DNA of 64,000 nucleotides, taken from assembly GCA_944324305.1 (NCBI GenBank), contig CALUVV010000004.1, forward strand, positions 62,001 through 126,000, written 5' to 3'. The notes below the pieces were generated by a model. It had not been told where the DNA came from, did no database searches, and saw only the letters and a list, made by a program, of their open reading frames with translations. This document shows, in pieces, positions 17,763 through 25,953 of the stretch. The stretch comes from Candidatus Gastranaerophilales bacterium. Its GTDB lineage: Bacteria; Cyanobacteriota; Vampirovibrionia; Gastranaerophilales; Gastranaerophilaceae. The stretch's first letter is position 1. Every line of letters starts with the position of its first letter. The position numbers and the translations under genes are program-made.

Positions 17763-18125
17763 CTAAGCTTCCTCAAAATAACTGCAGCAAGATGTCTGTG
17801 TTTCCCAGACCGTAACTTTGCTTAATTGTACAACTCTTTCTTTTAATTTGTTGTAAATAAACATTGATATCATTTCGCTTGAAGGGCTTTCACCGTTAAA
17901 TTCCGGCAGAGCATTTAAATCTTTATGGTCGAGAAGCGCCAACACTGCGTTTAATTCTTTTTTCAGAACTTTATAATCAATCAAAATATTACTTTTATCA
18001 AGTGTATCGCCTTTAACAAATACTTCTACCATCCAATTGTGCCCGTGCTGATTTTCGCATTCGCCTTCATAGTTCAAAAGATGGTGTGCGGCTGCAAAAA
18101 AAGCCTGTGTTTTAATCTCAAACAT
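17763..18125 (-). CDS. queD: 6-carboxytetrahydropterin synthase (QueD/PTPS family)
   Basis: A 120-residue T-fold protein. Zinc ligands are His15 in FFAAAHHL and His28/His30 in ENQHGHNW, and the catalytic Cys24 lies just before (CENQHGH). Further motifs are DYKVLKKELNAVLALLDHKDLN, PSSEMIS and VWETQTSCCSY with the substrate-binding Glu. QueD starts the queuosine pathway from dihydroneopterin triphosphate. A tetrahydrobiopterin-type role is less likely given the bacterial context, although no other que gene is in the window. It follows kdsC directly. Confidence 0.88.
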   Translation of the reverse strand: MFEIKTQAFFAAAHHLLNYEGECENQHGHNWMVEVFVKGDTLDKSNILIDYKVLKKELNAVLALLDHKDLNALPEFNGESPSSEMISMFIYNKLKERVVQLSKVTVWETQTSCCSYFEEA

Positions 18126-18593
18126 TTATATCCCCTTTTTCAAAATGTAATCACAAAATTCTCTGACTGCACCGCGTCCGCCGTTTTTTGAAGAAATAAA
18201 ATTCGCAACTGCTTTAACTTCATCAACAGCGTCATTAGGGCAACCTTTGAGTGCAACTTTTTCAAGTATGCAAATATCAGGCAAATCATCTCCCATATAT
18301 GCAATCTCATCAAAAGTAATATTATATTTAACCATAATTTCTTCAAGGGTTTTAATTTTATTTTTTGACCCCTGATGAAGTTCCGTAATGTTTAAATTTT
18401 TAGCTCTGTGTTCAACGGTACCGTTATTGCGGGCCGTAATTATTGCGGTAATAATTCCCGCTTTGTTAAGGTTAACAATGCCCTGACCGTCTTTGGCATT
18501 AAAAGTTTTGTATTCGTGCCCGTTTTCGTCAAAAGTCAGGCTTCCGTCGGTTAATACTCCGTCTACGTCAAAAGCAGCAAGTTTAACAGTCAT
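18126..18593 (-). CDS. kdsC: 3-deoxy-D-manno-octulosonate 8-phosphate phosphatase
   Basis: A 155-residue HAD phosphatase without a cap domain. Motif I is AFDVDGVLTDG with the nucleophile and acid/base aspartates, followed by the KdsC pattern FNAKDGQGI, TARNNGTVEHRAK and YMGDDLPDICIL (motif IV) and the basic C-terminal GGRGAVRE. KdsC hydrolyses KDO-8-phosphate to KDO, a core sugar of lipopolysaccharide. Its ATG overlaps the kdsD stop codon (TAATG). The pairing with kdsD supports the assignment and implies an LPS-bearing outer membrane. Confidence 0.94.
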   Translation of the reverse strand: MTVKLAAFDVDGVLTDGSLTFDENGHEYKTFNAKDGQGIVNLNKAGIITAIITARNNGTVEHRAKNLNITELHQGSKNKIKTLEEIMVKYNITFDEIAYMGDDLPDICILEKVALKGCPNDAVDEVKAVANFISSKNGGRGAVREFCDYILKKGI

Positions 18594-19582
18594 TATGCAA
18601 CTCCCGCTTTCAATAAATCATGAATATGTATAACACCAATCGGTTTTTTATTTTCATCAACAACTGCAAGAGCGGTAATCGAAAATTTTTCCATAAGATT
18701 TAGTGCACTTGCGCCGTAATCTTTCGGTGAAATATTTTTCGGGTTAATTGACATTACATCTTTTGCAAGCAAAGAACCGATATTTTGATATTTTATTAAT
18801 GTTCTTCTTATGTCACCGTCGGTTAAAACGCCTGTAAGAATACCTTCATCGTTTACAATCATTGCCATACCGAGTTTCTTTTCCGAAATAAGTTTTATCA
18901 CATCGGCAAATGAGTTGTTTTCTTTTGCAACGGGCAGTTTTTCAACATCAGTAAGCATAAGATCCGCCACTTTGTAAGTAAATCCTTTACCCAGCGCGCC
19001 GGACGGGTGGAATATTAAGAAGTCCTGTTCAGAGAAACCTCTTTTTTCAAGCAGACAAACAGCAAGAGCATCGCCCATTGCCAGAGTTGCCGTTGTACTT
19101 GCCGTAGGAGCTTTATTAAGCGGACAAGCTTCTTTTTCTACGGAAATATCAAGTGTAACATCTGATGAATGCGCAAGAGTTGAATTCATTTTTCCTGTCA
19201 TCCCTATCATTGTTACGCCGAATCTTTTAATTAAAGGCAAAAGATTTAAAAGTTCCTGAGTTTCGCCGCTGTTTGAGATAGCAATGACAACATCGTTTCT
19301 TGTAATAATTCCTGAGTCTCCATGTGTACTTTCTGCAGGGTGAAGGAAATATGAAGGAGTTCCGGTAGAAGTCAGAGTTGCTGCAATTTTTCTGCCGATA
19401 AGCCCTGATTTGCCCATTCCCGTAACAATTACACGGCCTTTACAGTTGTAAAGTATTTCAACCGCTTTATCAAAATCTTCACCTATACTGTTTTTCAAAC
19501 GCAAAATTGAATTAGCTTCAATATCCAGAACCTGTTTTGCCAATTCATTAATTTTATTACAATTCATAACTGTTGTTTCCAT
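18593..19582 (-). CDS. kdsD: Arabinose-5-phosphate isomerase
   Basis: KdsD converts ribulose 5-phosphate to arabinose 5-phosphate for KDO. The 329-residue protein has an N-terminal SIS domain (GRVIVTGMGKSGLIGRKIAATL, HPAESTHGDSG, AISNSGETQEL, APTASTTATLAMGDALAV, FHPSGALGK) and two C-terminal CBS domains (about residues 205-325, e.g. GVLTDGDIRR, PIGVIHIHDLL). Length and order are typical. It is first in a compact operon with kdsC, queD and uppP. Confidence 0.95.
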   Translation of the reverse strand: METTVMNCNKINELAKQVLDIEANSILRLKNSIGEDFDKAVEILYNCKGRVIVTGMGKSGLIGRKIAATLTSTGTPSYFLHPAESTHGDSGIITRNDVVIAISNSGETQELLNLLPLIKRFGVTMIGMTGKMNSTLAHSSDVTLDISVEKEACPLNKAPTASTTATLAMGDALAVCLLEKRGFSEQDFLIFHPSGALGKGFTYKVADLMLTDVEKLPVAKENNSFADVIKLISEKKLGMAMIVNDEGILTGVLTDGDIRRTLIKYQNIGSLLAKDVMSINPKNISPKDYGASALNLMEKFSITALAVVDENKKPIGVIHIHDLLKAGVA

Positions 19583-19686
19583 TTCCTAATCCCCCAACAA
19601 CTGAAATTATATAATAAATATCATATAAAAGTATTAATTTGTCACAAAATATTTAATTTTTGTAACTATCTAACGAGTAAAAATAT

Positions 19687-19950
19687 ATGAGACAGGATTT
19701 AAATTTTAAATTTGACAGTTCAAAAAACATCATGGAAAAGTTTAAGAGATATGTAAAAACTCATGATTGTCCCGAAGTTACATTGGATTTGTCATCATTA
19801 AATATTTTTGACGCGGTAAAATTTGCGGTTCTTTCATCGGCATACCATTACAGAAAATATCCTTCGGGGAAGTTAAAATATCATGTACCGTCCGAGGAAA
19901 TAAGGGAACTTATATCGAATTTTTCGGCAACAAATTTAGAATTGGTTTAA
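19687..19950 (+). CDS. Small STAS-like protein
   Basis: An 87-residue protein without clear family. The central pattern (VTLDLSSLNIFDAVKFAVLS, then GKLKYHV, then a helix EEIRELISNF) has the strand-helix order of STAS/anti-sigma-antagonist domains, with LDLSSL at the position of the usual LDLSgv strand, but the phosphorylatable serine motif is not obvious. No strong ribosome binding site is visible. It is followed 34 bases later by an ADP-ribosyltransferase-like gene and may share its transcript. Confidence 0.6.
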   Translation: MRQDLNFKFDSSKNIMEKFKRYVKTHDCPEVTLDLSSLNIFDAVKFAVLSSAYHYRKYPSGKLKYHVPSEEIRELISNFSATNLELV

Positions 19951-19984
19951 AATTAATAGCAAAAAATTTTTTCAGGGGTTTTAT

Positions 19985-21013
19985 ATGAGCATGCTAAGTG
20001 TAGGAAATTTAGATAACAGAATTATAGCGGCATCTGCTCAGGTCCCTGTAAAGCCTGCAGAAAAGCCAAAAACACAGGAAGAAAAGAAAGAGAAAATTTC
20101 TTCAAATACCGTATTGGTTCTATCAGGAGCGTCAGCTCTTGCAAGTATCGCAATAGCTTGTGTTGCTGTTGCACGAGGCAAAAAAGCGCCTAAAAATACA
20201 TCTCCAGCCAATATCTCCGAACCTTCTAAATTCCCTGCGGTAAAACCTTACACCATAGAATTGCCCGAGGTAAAGGAAAATACAAAAAAAGTCATTAAGC
20301 AAATTTTCTCCTATAATGAGAAAGATGAAAATGTTATAAAAAGTGCGGAAGATAAAATTAGAGGAGAGATTTCAGCACTGTTTAAAAGGTATAGAGACGG
20401 CGCGGAAGAAATTCCGGAATTTCAGTACCGCCCTTATGAAGTCGTGTTTAAACATCCTGCACCATTAACGCGCGACAGGCAGAAAGTAAGCAGGGATGAG
20501 CTTAAGGCGGTATTCTCTTTTGTAAAAAATCCGCAATTTAATGCAAAACTTTCTGCAGGAATTGATGTTTCTAATGTTAATGAAATTAATGTAATGAGAA
20601 AGCTAATAAATGAAGCTATCCCGCTGGAAGAAAATACTTATGTATATACCGGTATCAGAACACAAAAAATTTGGGATAATTTTAAACCTATGGAATTTGC
20701 AAAAGATATTGAAGCAGGTACCATAATTAATGATAAATCTTTTGTTGTTACATCGCGCAGTTATGATGAATATCTCGCGCAGATTGATCCTTGCAATCTC
20801 GGAAAAGAACACAGAGATGCGGGATATATATTAAGAATAAGCCTGCCTAAAGGTACAAAAGGATTTGATTACAGAAGATGTTCAGTTGCTGCTGATTCCG
20901 ACAGAGGCGTAAACGCATTATACGTGCTTCCTGAAAATTCCGAAATTAAGATAAGACATGTTGACGATATCAGCAGAATTCTCGACTGTGAATATATTTT
21001 ACCGTCAGCTTAA
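19985..21013 (+). CDS. ADP-ribosyltransferase-like membrane protein
   Basis: A 342-residue protein. Residues about 42-62 form one membrane helix (TVLVLSGASALASIAIACVAV), preceded by a Lys/Glu-rich stretch. The C-terminal part follows the order of ADP-ribosyltransferase exoenzyme domains: a helix INVMRKLINEAIP, NTYVYTGIR (residues ~218-225, where YRG is usual), a loop ending in DKSFVVTSRS (253-259, the STS-strand position), YILRISLPKGTKG, and LPENSEIKIRH with Glu320 at the catalytic Glu position and Asn318 two residues before. The usual Arg of the first motif is missing from YTG, though Arg225 is two residues on. This could be an active toxin-like enzyme, an effector, or a degenerate relative. 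TCAGGGGTT precedes the ATG. Confidence 0.6.
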   Translation: MSMLSVGNLDNRIIAASAQVPVKPAEKPKTQEEKKEKISSNTVLVLSGASALASIAIACVAVARGKKAPKNTSPANISEPSKFPAVKPYTIELPEVKENTKKVIKQIFSYNEKDENVIKSAEDKIRGEISALFKRYRDGAEEIPEFQYRPYEVVFKHPAPLTRDRQKVSRDELKAVFSFVKNPQFNAKLSAGIDVSNVNEINVMRKLINEAIPLEENTYVYTGIRTQKIWDNFKPMEFAKDIEAGTIINDKSFVVTSRSYDEYLAQIDPCNLGKEHRDAGYILRISLPKGTKGFDYRRCSVAADSDRGVNALYVLPENSEIKIRHVDDISRILDCEYILPSA

Positions 21014-21024
21014 TTTTATTTTTA

Positions 21025-21033
21025 TGATATAAT
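21025..21033 (+). promoter_or_regulatory. Extended -10 promoter for the permease gene
   Basis: TGATATAAT (TG, one base, TATAAT at 21028-21033) without an obvious -35 box, consistent with an extended -10 promoter. Confidence 0.5.
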
Positions 21034-21058
21034 CGTGATAAATTCAAAGGGGTTAATA

Positions 21059-21088
21059 GCATGTATGCTTAAATTAAGCATAGAATGC
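21059..21088 (+). promoter_or_regulatory. Long inverted repeat in the permease leader
   Basis: TATGCTTAA (21064-21072) and TTAAGCATA (21074-21082) form a perfect 9-base palindrome around one A, with outer GCAT (21059-21062) and ATGC (21085-21088). It lies in the predicted 5' leader, about 25 bases before the ATG, and could be an operator or an RNA hairpin. Confidence 0.5.
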
Positions 21089-21112
21089 CTATTTACAGTA
21101 AAGGAGAGATAA

Positions 21113-22441
21113 ATGATAGAACATTTACAAGAAATTGTTCAGGCGCATGGGGTAGTTGTCTCCGCGGCAATTTTACTTATCGCCTATGTTTTCATCGCTT
21201 TGGAAAAAATTCCGAAGGTAACAATTGCATTGTTAGGAGCTGCAATTACTATTTTACTCGGGCTTGTAAGCCAGTCAAAATTGGTTGACGGTTCTATTAA
21301 TGCTCATTATTTTATTAATTTTGTTGATTTCAATGTAATATTTTTACTTGTATCAATGATGATTATTGTCAGTATTGCAACCAGAAGCGGTATGTTTAAC
21401 TGGATTGCAAACGAACTTTTAAGGCTTACCAAAGGGCATCCGAAACTGGTGCTTTTCACTTTGGGGATTTTTACGGCTGTTACTTCTGCATTTTTAGATA
21501 ACGTAACAACAGTCATTTTAATTATGCCTGTTACATTTTTCATTGCAAAACAATTAGACATAAACCCTCTGCCGTTTTTGATTACGGAAATTTTTGCGTC
21601 AAATATCGGCGGCACGGCTACATTAATCGGCGACCCGCCGAATATTATTATCGGCAGTGCGGCAGGTTTGTCATTTATGGATTTCTTGAGAGAATTAACC
21701 GGAGTTGTTTCCGTGATTTTACTTGTAATAGTTCTTTTAATGATGTTTATATTCAGAAAGTCTTTAAAAGCAACTCCTGAAAAAATGCAAGTTGTTGCTA
21801 ATCTGGATAATTCCAAAACAATAACAGATTTTCCGCTGCTAATCAGAAGTGCGATTGTTCTTGTTCTGGTAATTTTAGGCTTTGTTTTGCATGATATTAC
21901 TCATATTGAAACTTGTGTTACTGCTATGCTCGGTGCGAGTGTTCTGCTTTTATTTGAAAAACCGAAAGATATTTTATGCGATGTTGAATGGAATACAATA
22001 TTTTTCTTTATAGGTTTGTTTATTATAATCGGCGGTCTTGAAGCATCAGGCGGTATTGCATTAATGGCGGAGTGGATACTGAAAGTTACACAGGGCTCCC
22101 AGGAAGCTACCGCAATGATTATTCTCTGGGCGTCAGGATTTATATCAGGTATAATTGATAATATTCCGTATACCGCAACTATGACCCCCATGCTTTTGGA
22201 AATTCAAAAAACAATGGGCGGTGATTACACATATCCTTTATGGTGGTGCTTGTCATTAGGAGCCTGCCTTGGAGGCAACATGACAATTATCGGTGCTGCA
22301 GCCAACGTAATTGTTTCAGAAACATCTGCTCATAACGGACATCCTATACCGTTTATGAGATTTTTAAAATACGGTGTGATTACAATGTTAATCTCGCTGG
22401 CAATAAGTTCAGTTTACATCTACCTGAGATTTTTACATTAG
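21113..22441 (+). CDS. Ion transporter superfamily permease (ArsB/NhaD-like)
   Basis: A 442-residue polytopic inner membrane protein with about 11-12 hydrophobic segments. Two inverted-repeat signatures are visible: TAVTSAFLDNVTTVILIMPV and NIGGTATLIGDPPNIIIGS in the first half, SGFISGIIDNIPYTATMTPM and GACLGGNMTIIGAAANVI in the second. These are diagnostic of the ArsB/NhaD branch of the IT superfamily, which moves anions or exchanges Na+ for H+. The substrate cannot be assigned. AAAGGAGAGAT precedes the ATG; a palindrome lies in the leader. A terminator follows immediately. Confidence 0.88.
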   Translation: MIEHLQEIVQAHGVVVSAAILLIAYVFIALEKIPKVTIALLGAAITILLGLVSQSKLVDGSINAHYFINFVDFNVIFLLVSMMIIVSIATRSGMFNWIANELLRLTKGHPKLVLFTLGIFTAVTSAFLDNVTTVILIMPVTFFIAKQLDINPLPFLITEIFASNIGGTATLIGDPPNIIIGSAAGLSFMDFLRELTGVVSVILLVIVLLMMFIFRKSLKATPEKMQVVANLDNSKTITDFPLLIRSAIVLVLVILGFVLHDITHIETCVTAMLGASVLLLFEKPKDILCDVEWNTIFFFIGLFIIIGGLEASGGIALMAEWILKVTQGSQEATAMIILWASGFISGIIDNIPYTATMTPMLLEIQKTMGGDYTYPLWWCLSLGACLGGNMTIIGAAANVIVSETSAHNGHPIPFMRFLKYGVITMLISLAISSVYIYLRFLH

Positions 22442-22448
22442 ATTATTA

Positions 22449-22476
22449 AAAGAGCCTTTTTAAAGGCTCTTTTTTA
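22449..22476 (+). terminator. Rho-independent terminator
   Basis: AAAGAGCCTTT pairs perfectly with AAAGGCTCTTT around TT, followed by further T residues. It closes the permease transcript. Confidence 0.88.
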
Positions 22477-22537
22477 TATTGAAAAATTTATAAAAATATT
22501 TTATAATAAAATATAATATTGAAGGAAGGAGCACAAA

Positions 22538-23302
22538 ATGAAAAAATTATTTAATTATGTCACGCGGGGGGGGGGGCGTAATCTAAGCTCTGCTCACGCT
22601 TTTACTTTGGCTGAGGTACTTGTAACATTAGGGATTATTGGAGTTGTTTCTGCAATGACGGTTCCGACTTTGATGCAAAATCATCAGCGTAAAACTTATG
22701 TAACACAATTACACAAAGTTTATAATGAACTTCAACAGGCTTTTTTGCGTGAAATGACTGACAAAAATGCTATAAATCTTACAGAAGCCGGATTGACTAC
22801 ACCTGCAAGCATGAAAACTTTTTTACATGATTATTTTAAAGTTGTGCAGGATTGTGAAGACGGGGTTGCGGAGCCTTGTTTTGTTAATGATTACAAAAAT
22901 ATTAACGGTAATCTTTTTACAGATATAAATAATAATAAATATACAGGTGGTGCTTGTGCCGTTATCGCAAGCGGTGCTGCTATATGTTTAGATAAACCAA
23001 GCTGGACAACGTCAACTTCTGAAGACGGTATAACAATAACACGAGGAAATGTTTTTATAGATATTAACGGCATGAAGGGACCTAATATAGTTGGAAGAGA
23101 TGCTTTTTATATGGCAGTTTTTTCTGATGGTGTTCTTGATGCGGGTAATGTTTCTTATGATTGCAGAACCAAAGGTATTTGCCGCGGCGGCTCAATTGAT
23201 AAAGCAAGATTATTGGGAAATACCTGCGAAAATACTTCAACATTAAATGATTATGCGTGTTTCGGCAAAATTTTAAATGATAATTGGGAAATGAATTATT
23301 AA
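22538..23302 (+). CDS. Type IV prepilin-like protein with poly-G leader
   Basis: A 254-residue protein with FTLAEVLVTLGIIGVVSAMTV, the cleaved prepilin N-terminus, preceded by an unusually long leader of 21 residues; processing is expected after Ala21. The globular part contains paired cysteines (DCEDGVAEPC, GGACAVIASGAAICL, YDCRTKGIC) that may form disulfides, and a late DINGMKGPNIVGRD. The leader codons 10-13 are written with an uninterrupted run of 11 G (22566-22576). Gain or loss of one G places TAA within three codons of the tract, so the gene can be switched off by slippage. GAAGGAAGGAG precedes the ATG. Its last 4 bases overlap the convergent emrB-like gene. Confidence 0.87.
   Translation: MKKLFNYVTRGGGRNLSSAHAFTLAEVLVTLGIIGVVSAMTVPTLMQNHQRKTYVTQLHKVYNELQQAFLREMTDKNAINLTEAGLTTPASMKTFLHDYFKVVQDCEDGVAEPCFVNDYKNINGNLFTDINNNKYTGGACAVIASGAAICLDKPSWTTSTSEDGITITRGNVFIDINGMKGPNIVGRDAFYMAVFSDGVLDAGNVSYDCRTKGICRGGSIDKARLLGNTCENTSTLNDYACFGKILNDNWEMNY
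22566..22576 (+). repeat. G11 homopolymer inside a prepilin leader
   Basis: Eleven consecutive G in an A+T-rich gene, within the codons for Arg10-Gly13. It is the longest G run I saw in the window. Typical position and length for a contingency locus. Confidence 0.95.
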
Positions 23303-24837
23303 GCAGACGCTTTTTTACTTTTTGTCTTTAAAAGTAATAAAAAAGGAATAGTCAGCATTGCAAGCATTGCCAAACATAAAAAGGCGTCATAAAAGGCTCC
23401 GAGTTTGGCTTGCTGCAAAAGCTGTTTGTATAACATTCCAGATGCTTTTTTATGAGCAACAACTGATGGATAAATCATCATGAATTTATGCTGTAATGCT
23501 GATAAATGAACCCTGTATGCAGGATTGTGATATGCAAGATGTTCTACAAGGTTATTCTGGTAAACCTGCCCTCCGCGGGCAATAAATGTTGAAGATGCTG
23601 ATGTTGAAATTGCTGTTACAATGTTTTTAAACAATGCATGAAGTCCTGCGGCGTCTGCAGTTTTATTTTTCGGTAATGTTAAAAATGATAATGCCGTAAT
23701 AGGTACAAATGCAACCGAAACTCCGAAACACAGAAGCAAATTCGGCAGTACAATGCTGTACATTGAAGCTGTAGTGTTAAGGCAGGACATCCAAATTGCA
23801 GCCGCAGCCATTATGACAAAACCGAGAGCCGTAAGTATTCTGTTTTCGACATATTTAGCAATTTCTCCCATTATCAGAAGCCCAGCAAGACAAACAACTG
23901 CCCGCGGAAGCATTGTCAAACCCGATGCCGAAGGGCTGTAACCGATTAAACTTTGTGAAAATAACGGAACAAGAAGCAATGTACTGTATAAGAGCACATT
24001 AATTATAGAGCTTATGGATGTCCCGAATAAGAAATTTTTGTTTTTAAAAACCCTTATATCAATTAACGGATATTTATATTCCAGTTCCCAAACATAGAAA
24101 AATACAAATGAAAAAATCGAAATACCCGTAAGCCAGCAAATCCATGTTGTATCAAACCAGTTAAACTGCTCGCCCTTATCAAGAACAATTTGCATGCAGC
24201 CCATTGCAACTGCAATTCCCGCAAAGCCGACAATATCAAATTTTTTATTGTATTTTTCTTTGACGGGTTCGTCTTTAGGCACGAAAAATTTGATAAGTGC
24301 AAGAGAAATAAGGCAAAGAGGTATATTAATAATAAAAACCCATTGCCACGACCAGTTATCTGTCAGGTAACCGCCGAAGAAAGGCCCCGCAAGCGGCGCA
24401 AACATGGCGGCAACCCCGAATAATGCCATTGCAAGCCCTTTTTTATCCGGAAAAATATCCAGCAGCATTGCCTGACATAACGGTAAAATACAGCCTCCGC
24501 CAATTCCCTGAAAAATTCTTGCCAGAATAAGCATGTGTAAATCTCTTGCAAGTATGCAGAATAAAGCCCCGAGACAGAAAAATGTTATGCAATACATAAA
24601 AAACATTTTTTTTCCGAAAAGCTTTGCAAGAAATCCCGTAGTCGGAAGCATTATTCCGTTGGCAATAATATAACTCGTAATAACCGTGTTTGCTTCATAC
24701 TGAGTTGCGCCGAAATATCCCGCAATGTTCGGCTGGCATACATTTGTTGCTGAGGTTGCAACGAGTGCAAGTATTGAGGGTAAGAGTATTACAAAAGCTT
24801 GTAAATACGGATTTGTTTGTTTTTTTACTTCTTCCAT
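23299..24837 (-). CDS. emrB: DHA2-family MFS multidrug exporter (EmrB-like)
   Basis: A 512-residue, about 14-helix major facilitator of the DHA2 family. Diagnostic pieces are SYIIANGIMLPTTGFLAKLFGKKMFF (motif A region), LARIFQGIGGGCILPLCQAMLLDIFPDKKGLAMALFG, and GPFFGGYLTDNWSWQWVFIINIPLCLI (motif C and the conserved WRWIFyINiP). EmrB works with the EmrA adaptor and an outer membrane channel to expel hydrophobic compounds across both membranes. It starts on the base at which emrA ends, and a TolC-like gene is divergent at 26461. Confidence 0.93.
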   Translation of the reverse strand: MEEVKKQTNPYLQAFVILLPSILALVATSATNVCQPNIAGYFGATQYEANTVITSYIIANGIMLPTTGFLAKLFGKKMFFMYCITFFCLGALFCILARDLHMLILARIFQGIGGGCILPLCQAMLLDIFPDKKGLAMALFGVAAMFAPLAGPFFGGYLTDNWSWQWVFIINIPLCLISLALIKFFVPKDEPVKEKYNKKFDIVGFAGIAVAMGCMQIVLDKGEQFNWFDTTWICWLTGISIFSFVFFYVWELEYKYPLIDIRVFKNKNFLFGTSISSIINVLLYSTLLLVPLFSQSLIGYSPSASGLTMLPRAVVCLAGLLIMGEIAKYVENRILTALGFVIMAAAAIWMSCLNTTASMYSIVLPNLLLCFGVSVAFVPITALSFLTLPKNKTADAAGLHALFKNIVTAISTSASSTFIARGGQVYQNNLVEHLAYHNPAYRVHLSALQHKFMMIYPSVVAHKKASGMLYKQLLQQAKLGAFYDAFLCLAMLAMLTIPFLLLLKTKSKKASA

Positions 24838-25943
24838 TATCTGATTTTAACCTTTGGTACAACAGACATTCCGGGGACAATGTTATAATCTTTAATATCC
24901 TCGTCAAATAAGATTTTTACCGGAACACGCTGAACGATTTTTACATAGCTTCCTACGGCGTTTTCGGGCGGGAAAAGGCTTGACTTTGCGCCTGTCGAAC
25001 GCTGAATGCTGTCAACATGACCTTTAAAGCGTTTGCCCGGGTAAGTATCAACTTTTATTGATACGGGCTGGCCTTTTTTCATATGAGTTAATTGAATTTC
25101 TTTAAAGTTTGCAACAACCCATACTTTTTCGGGTACAATTTCCATTAAAGGCTGGCCGACCTGAACATAATTTCCCATTTCAACGCTTCTTGCAGAAATC
25201 ATTCCTGACTGAGGAGCGTAGATTTTTGTATAAGAAAGGTTCAGTTTTGCCTGTTCAACTTCTGCTTCCAATCTCTGAATTTCGGCCTGTACTGCTTCTG
25301 CTTTAGCTTTGTGCGATTCTAAAGCGGATTGCATAGCTTTTGAACGTTCGTTTGCTGCTTTGTGATTTGCCTGTGCAACTGTATAGTGGGTTGAACTGTT
25401 ATCGTAATCCTGTTTTGATACAATGCCTTCTTTATACATATCTGTGTATCTTTTGTGGTCTTTCGCGGCAAAATCAAGTTTTGATTTTGTTGAATTTACA
25501 TCTTCATAAGACTGTTGAACATTTGAACTGCCTTCATCAATTTGTTTTTCGGTAACGTTTAATTGGGCTCTGGCTTCCGCAAGTTTTGCTTCTGCCTGAT
25601 GAAGTTTTACCTCGTAATCCGCAGGATCTATTTCAACTAATAACTGTCCTGCTTTAACTTCGTCATTATCGTCTACAAGAAGTTTAATAACAGGCCCCTG
25701 AACACGGGGAGCTATTGAAACAAGCCTTCCTTCAACAAATGCATCGTCGGTTGACTGGAAAAATGTTGAATGAATTGCAAGGAAAATACCTGTCAAAATA
25801 AGGATTATAGCGGTTATAACCGGAACTACAACGCGTTTTTTCTTATATTCGGGGCGTTTTTTCTTTGCTTTTTCTTTTCTTGTTTTTAATCTTTCTTTTG
25901 CTTTTTGTTCAAATTCTTCATTATGTTTTGGGGTCTCTGCCAT
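24837..25943 (-). CDS. emrA: EmrA-like HlyD-family membrane fusion protein
   Basis: A 368-residue periplasmic adaptor. A basic cytoplasmic N-terminus (RLKTRKEKAKKKRPEYKKKR) precedes one membrane helix (VVVPVITAIILILTGIFLAI). The biotinyl-lipoyl half motif (FVEGRLVSIAPRVQGPVIKLLVDDNDEVKAGQLLVEIDP) and its partner (LSYTKIYAPQSGMISARSVEMGNYVQVGQPL) flank a long alpha-helical hairpin at about residues 115-235. The end PENAVGSYVKIVQRVPVKI is typical of EmrA. It bridges EmrB to a TolC-type channel. marR lies 10 bases upstream in the same operon. Confidence 0.94.
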   Translation of the reverse strand: MAETPKHNEEFEQKAKERLKTRKEKAKKKRPEYKKKRVVVPVITAIILILTGIFLAIHSTFFQSTDDAFVEGRLVSIAPRVQGPVIKLLVDDNDEVKAGQLLVEIDPADYEVKLHQAEAKLAEARAQLNVTEKQIDEGSSNVQQSYEDVNSTKSKLDFAAKDHKRYTDMYKEGIVSKQDYDNSSTHYTVAQANHKAANERSKAMQSALESHKAKAEAVQAEIQRLEAEVEQAKLNLSYTKIYAPQSGMISARSVEMGNYVQVGQPLMEIVPEKVWVVANFKEIQLTHMKKGQPVSIKVDTYPGKRFKGHVDSIQRSTGAKSSLFPPENAVGSYVKIVQRVPVKILFDEDIKDYNIVPGMSVVPKVKIR

Positions 25944-25953
25944 TTGTCACCTC

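Noticed and set aside
21307-21816. Minus-strand open frame of 169 codons
   Set aside because: Antisense to the permease gene, whose GDPPNI motif and helices are unmistakable.
22538-23302. Treating the poly-G prepilin as a pseudogene or assembly error
   Set aside because: With eleven G the frame is fully open to a normal stop and encodes a proper prepilin; raw reads would be needed to test the count.
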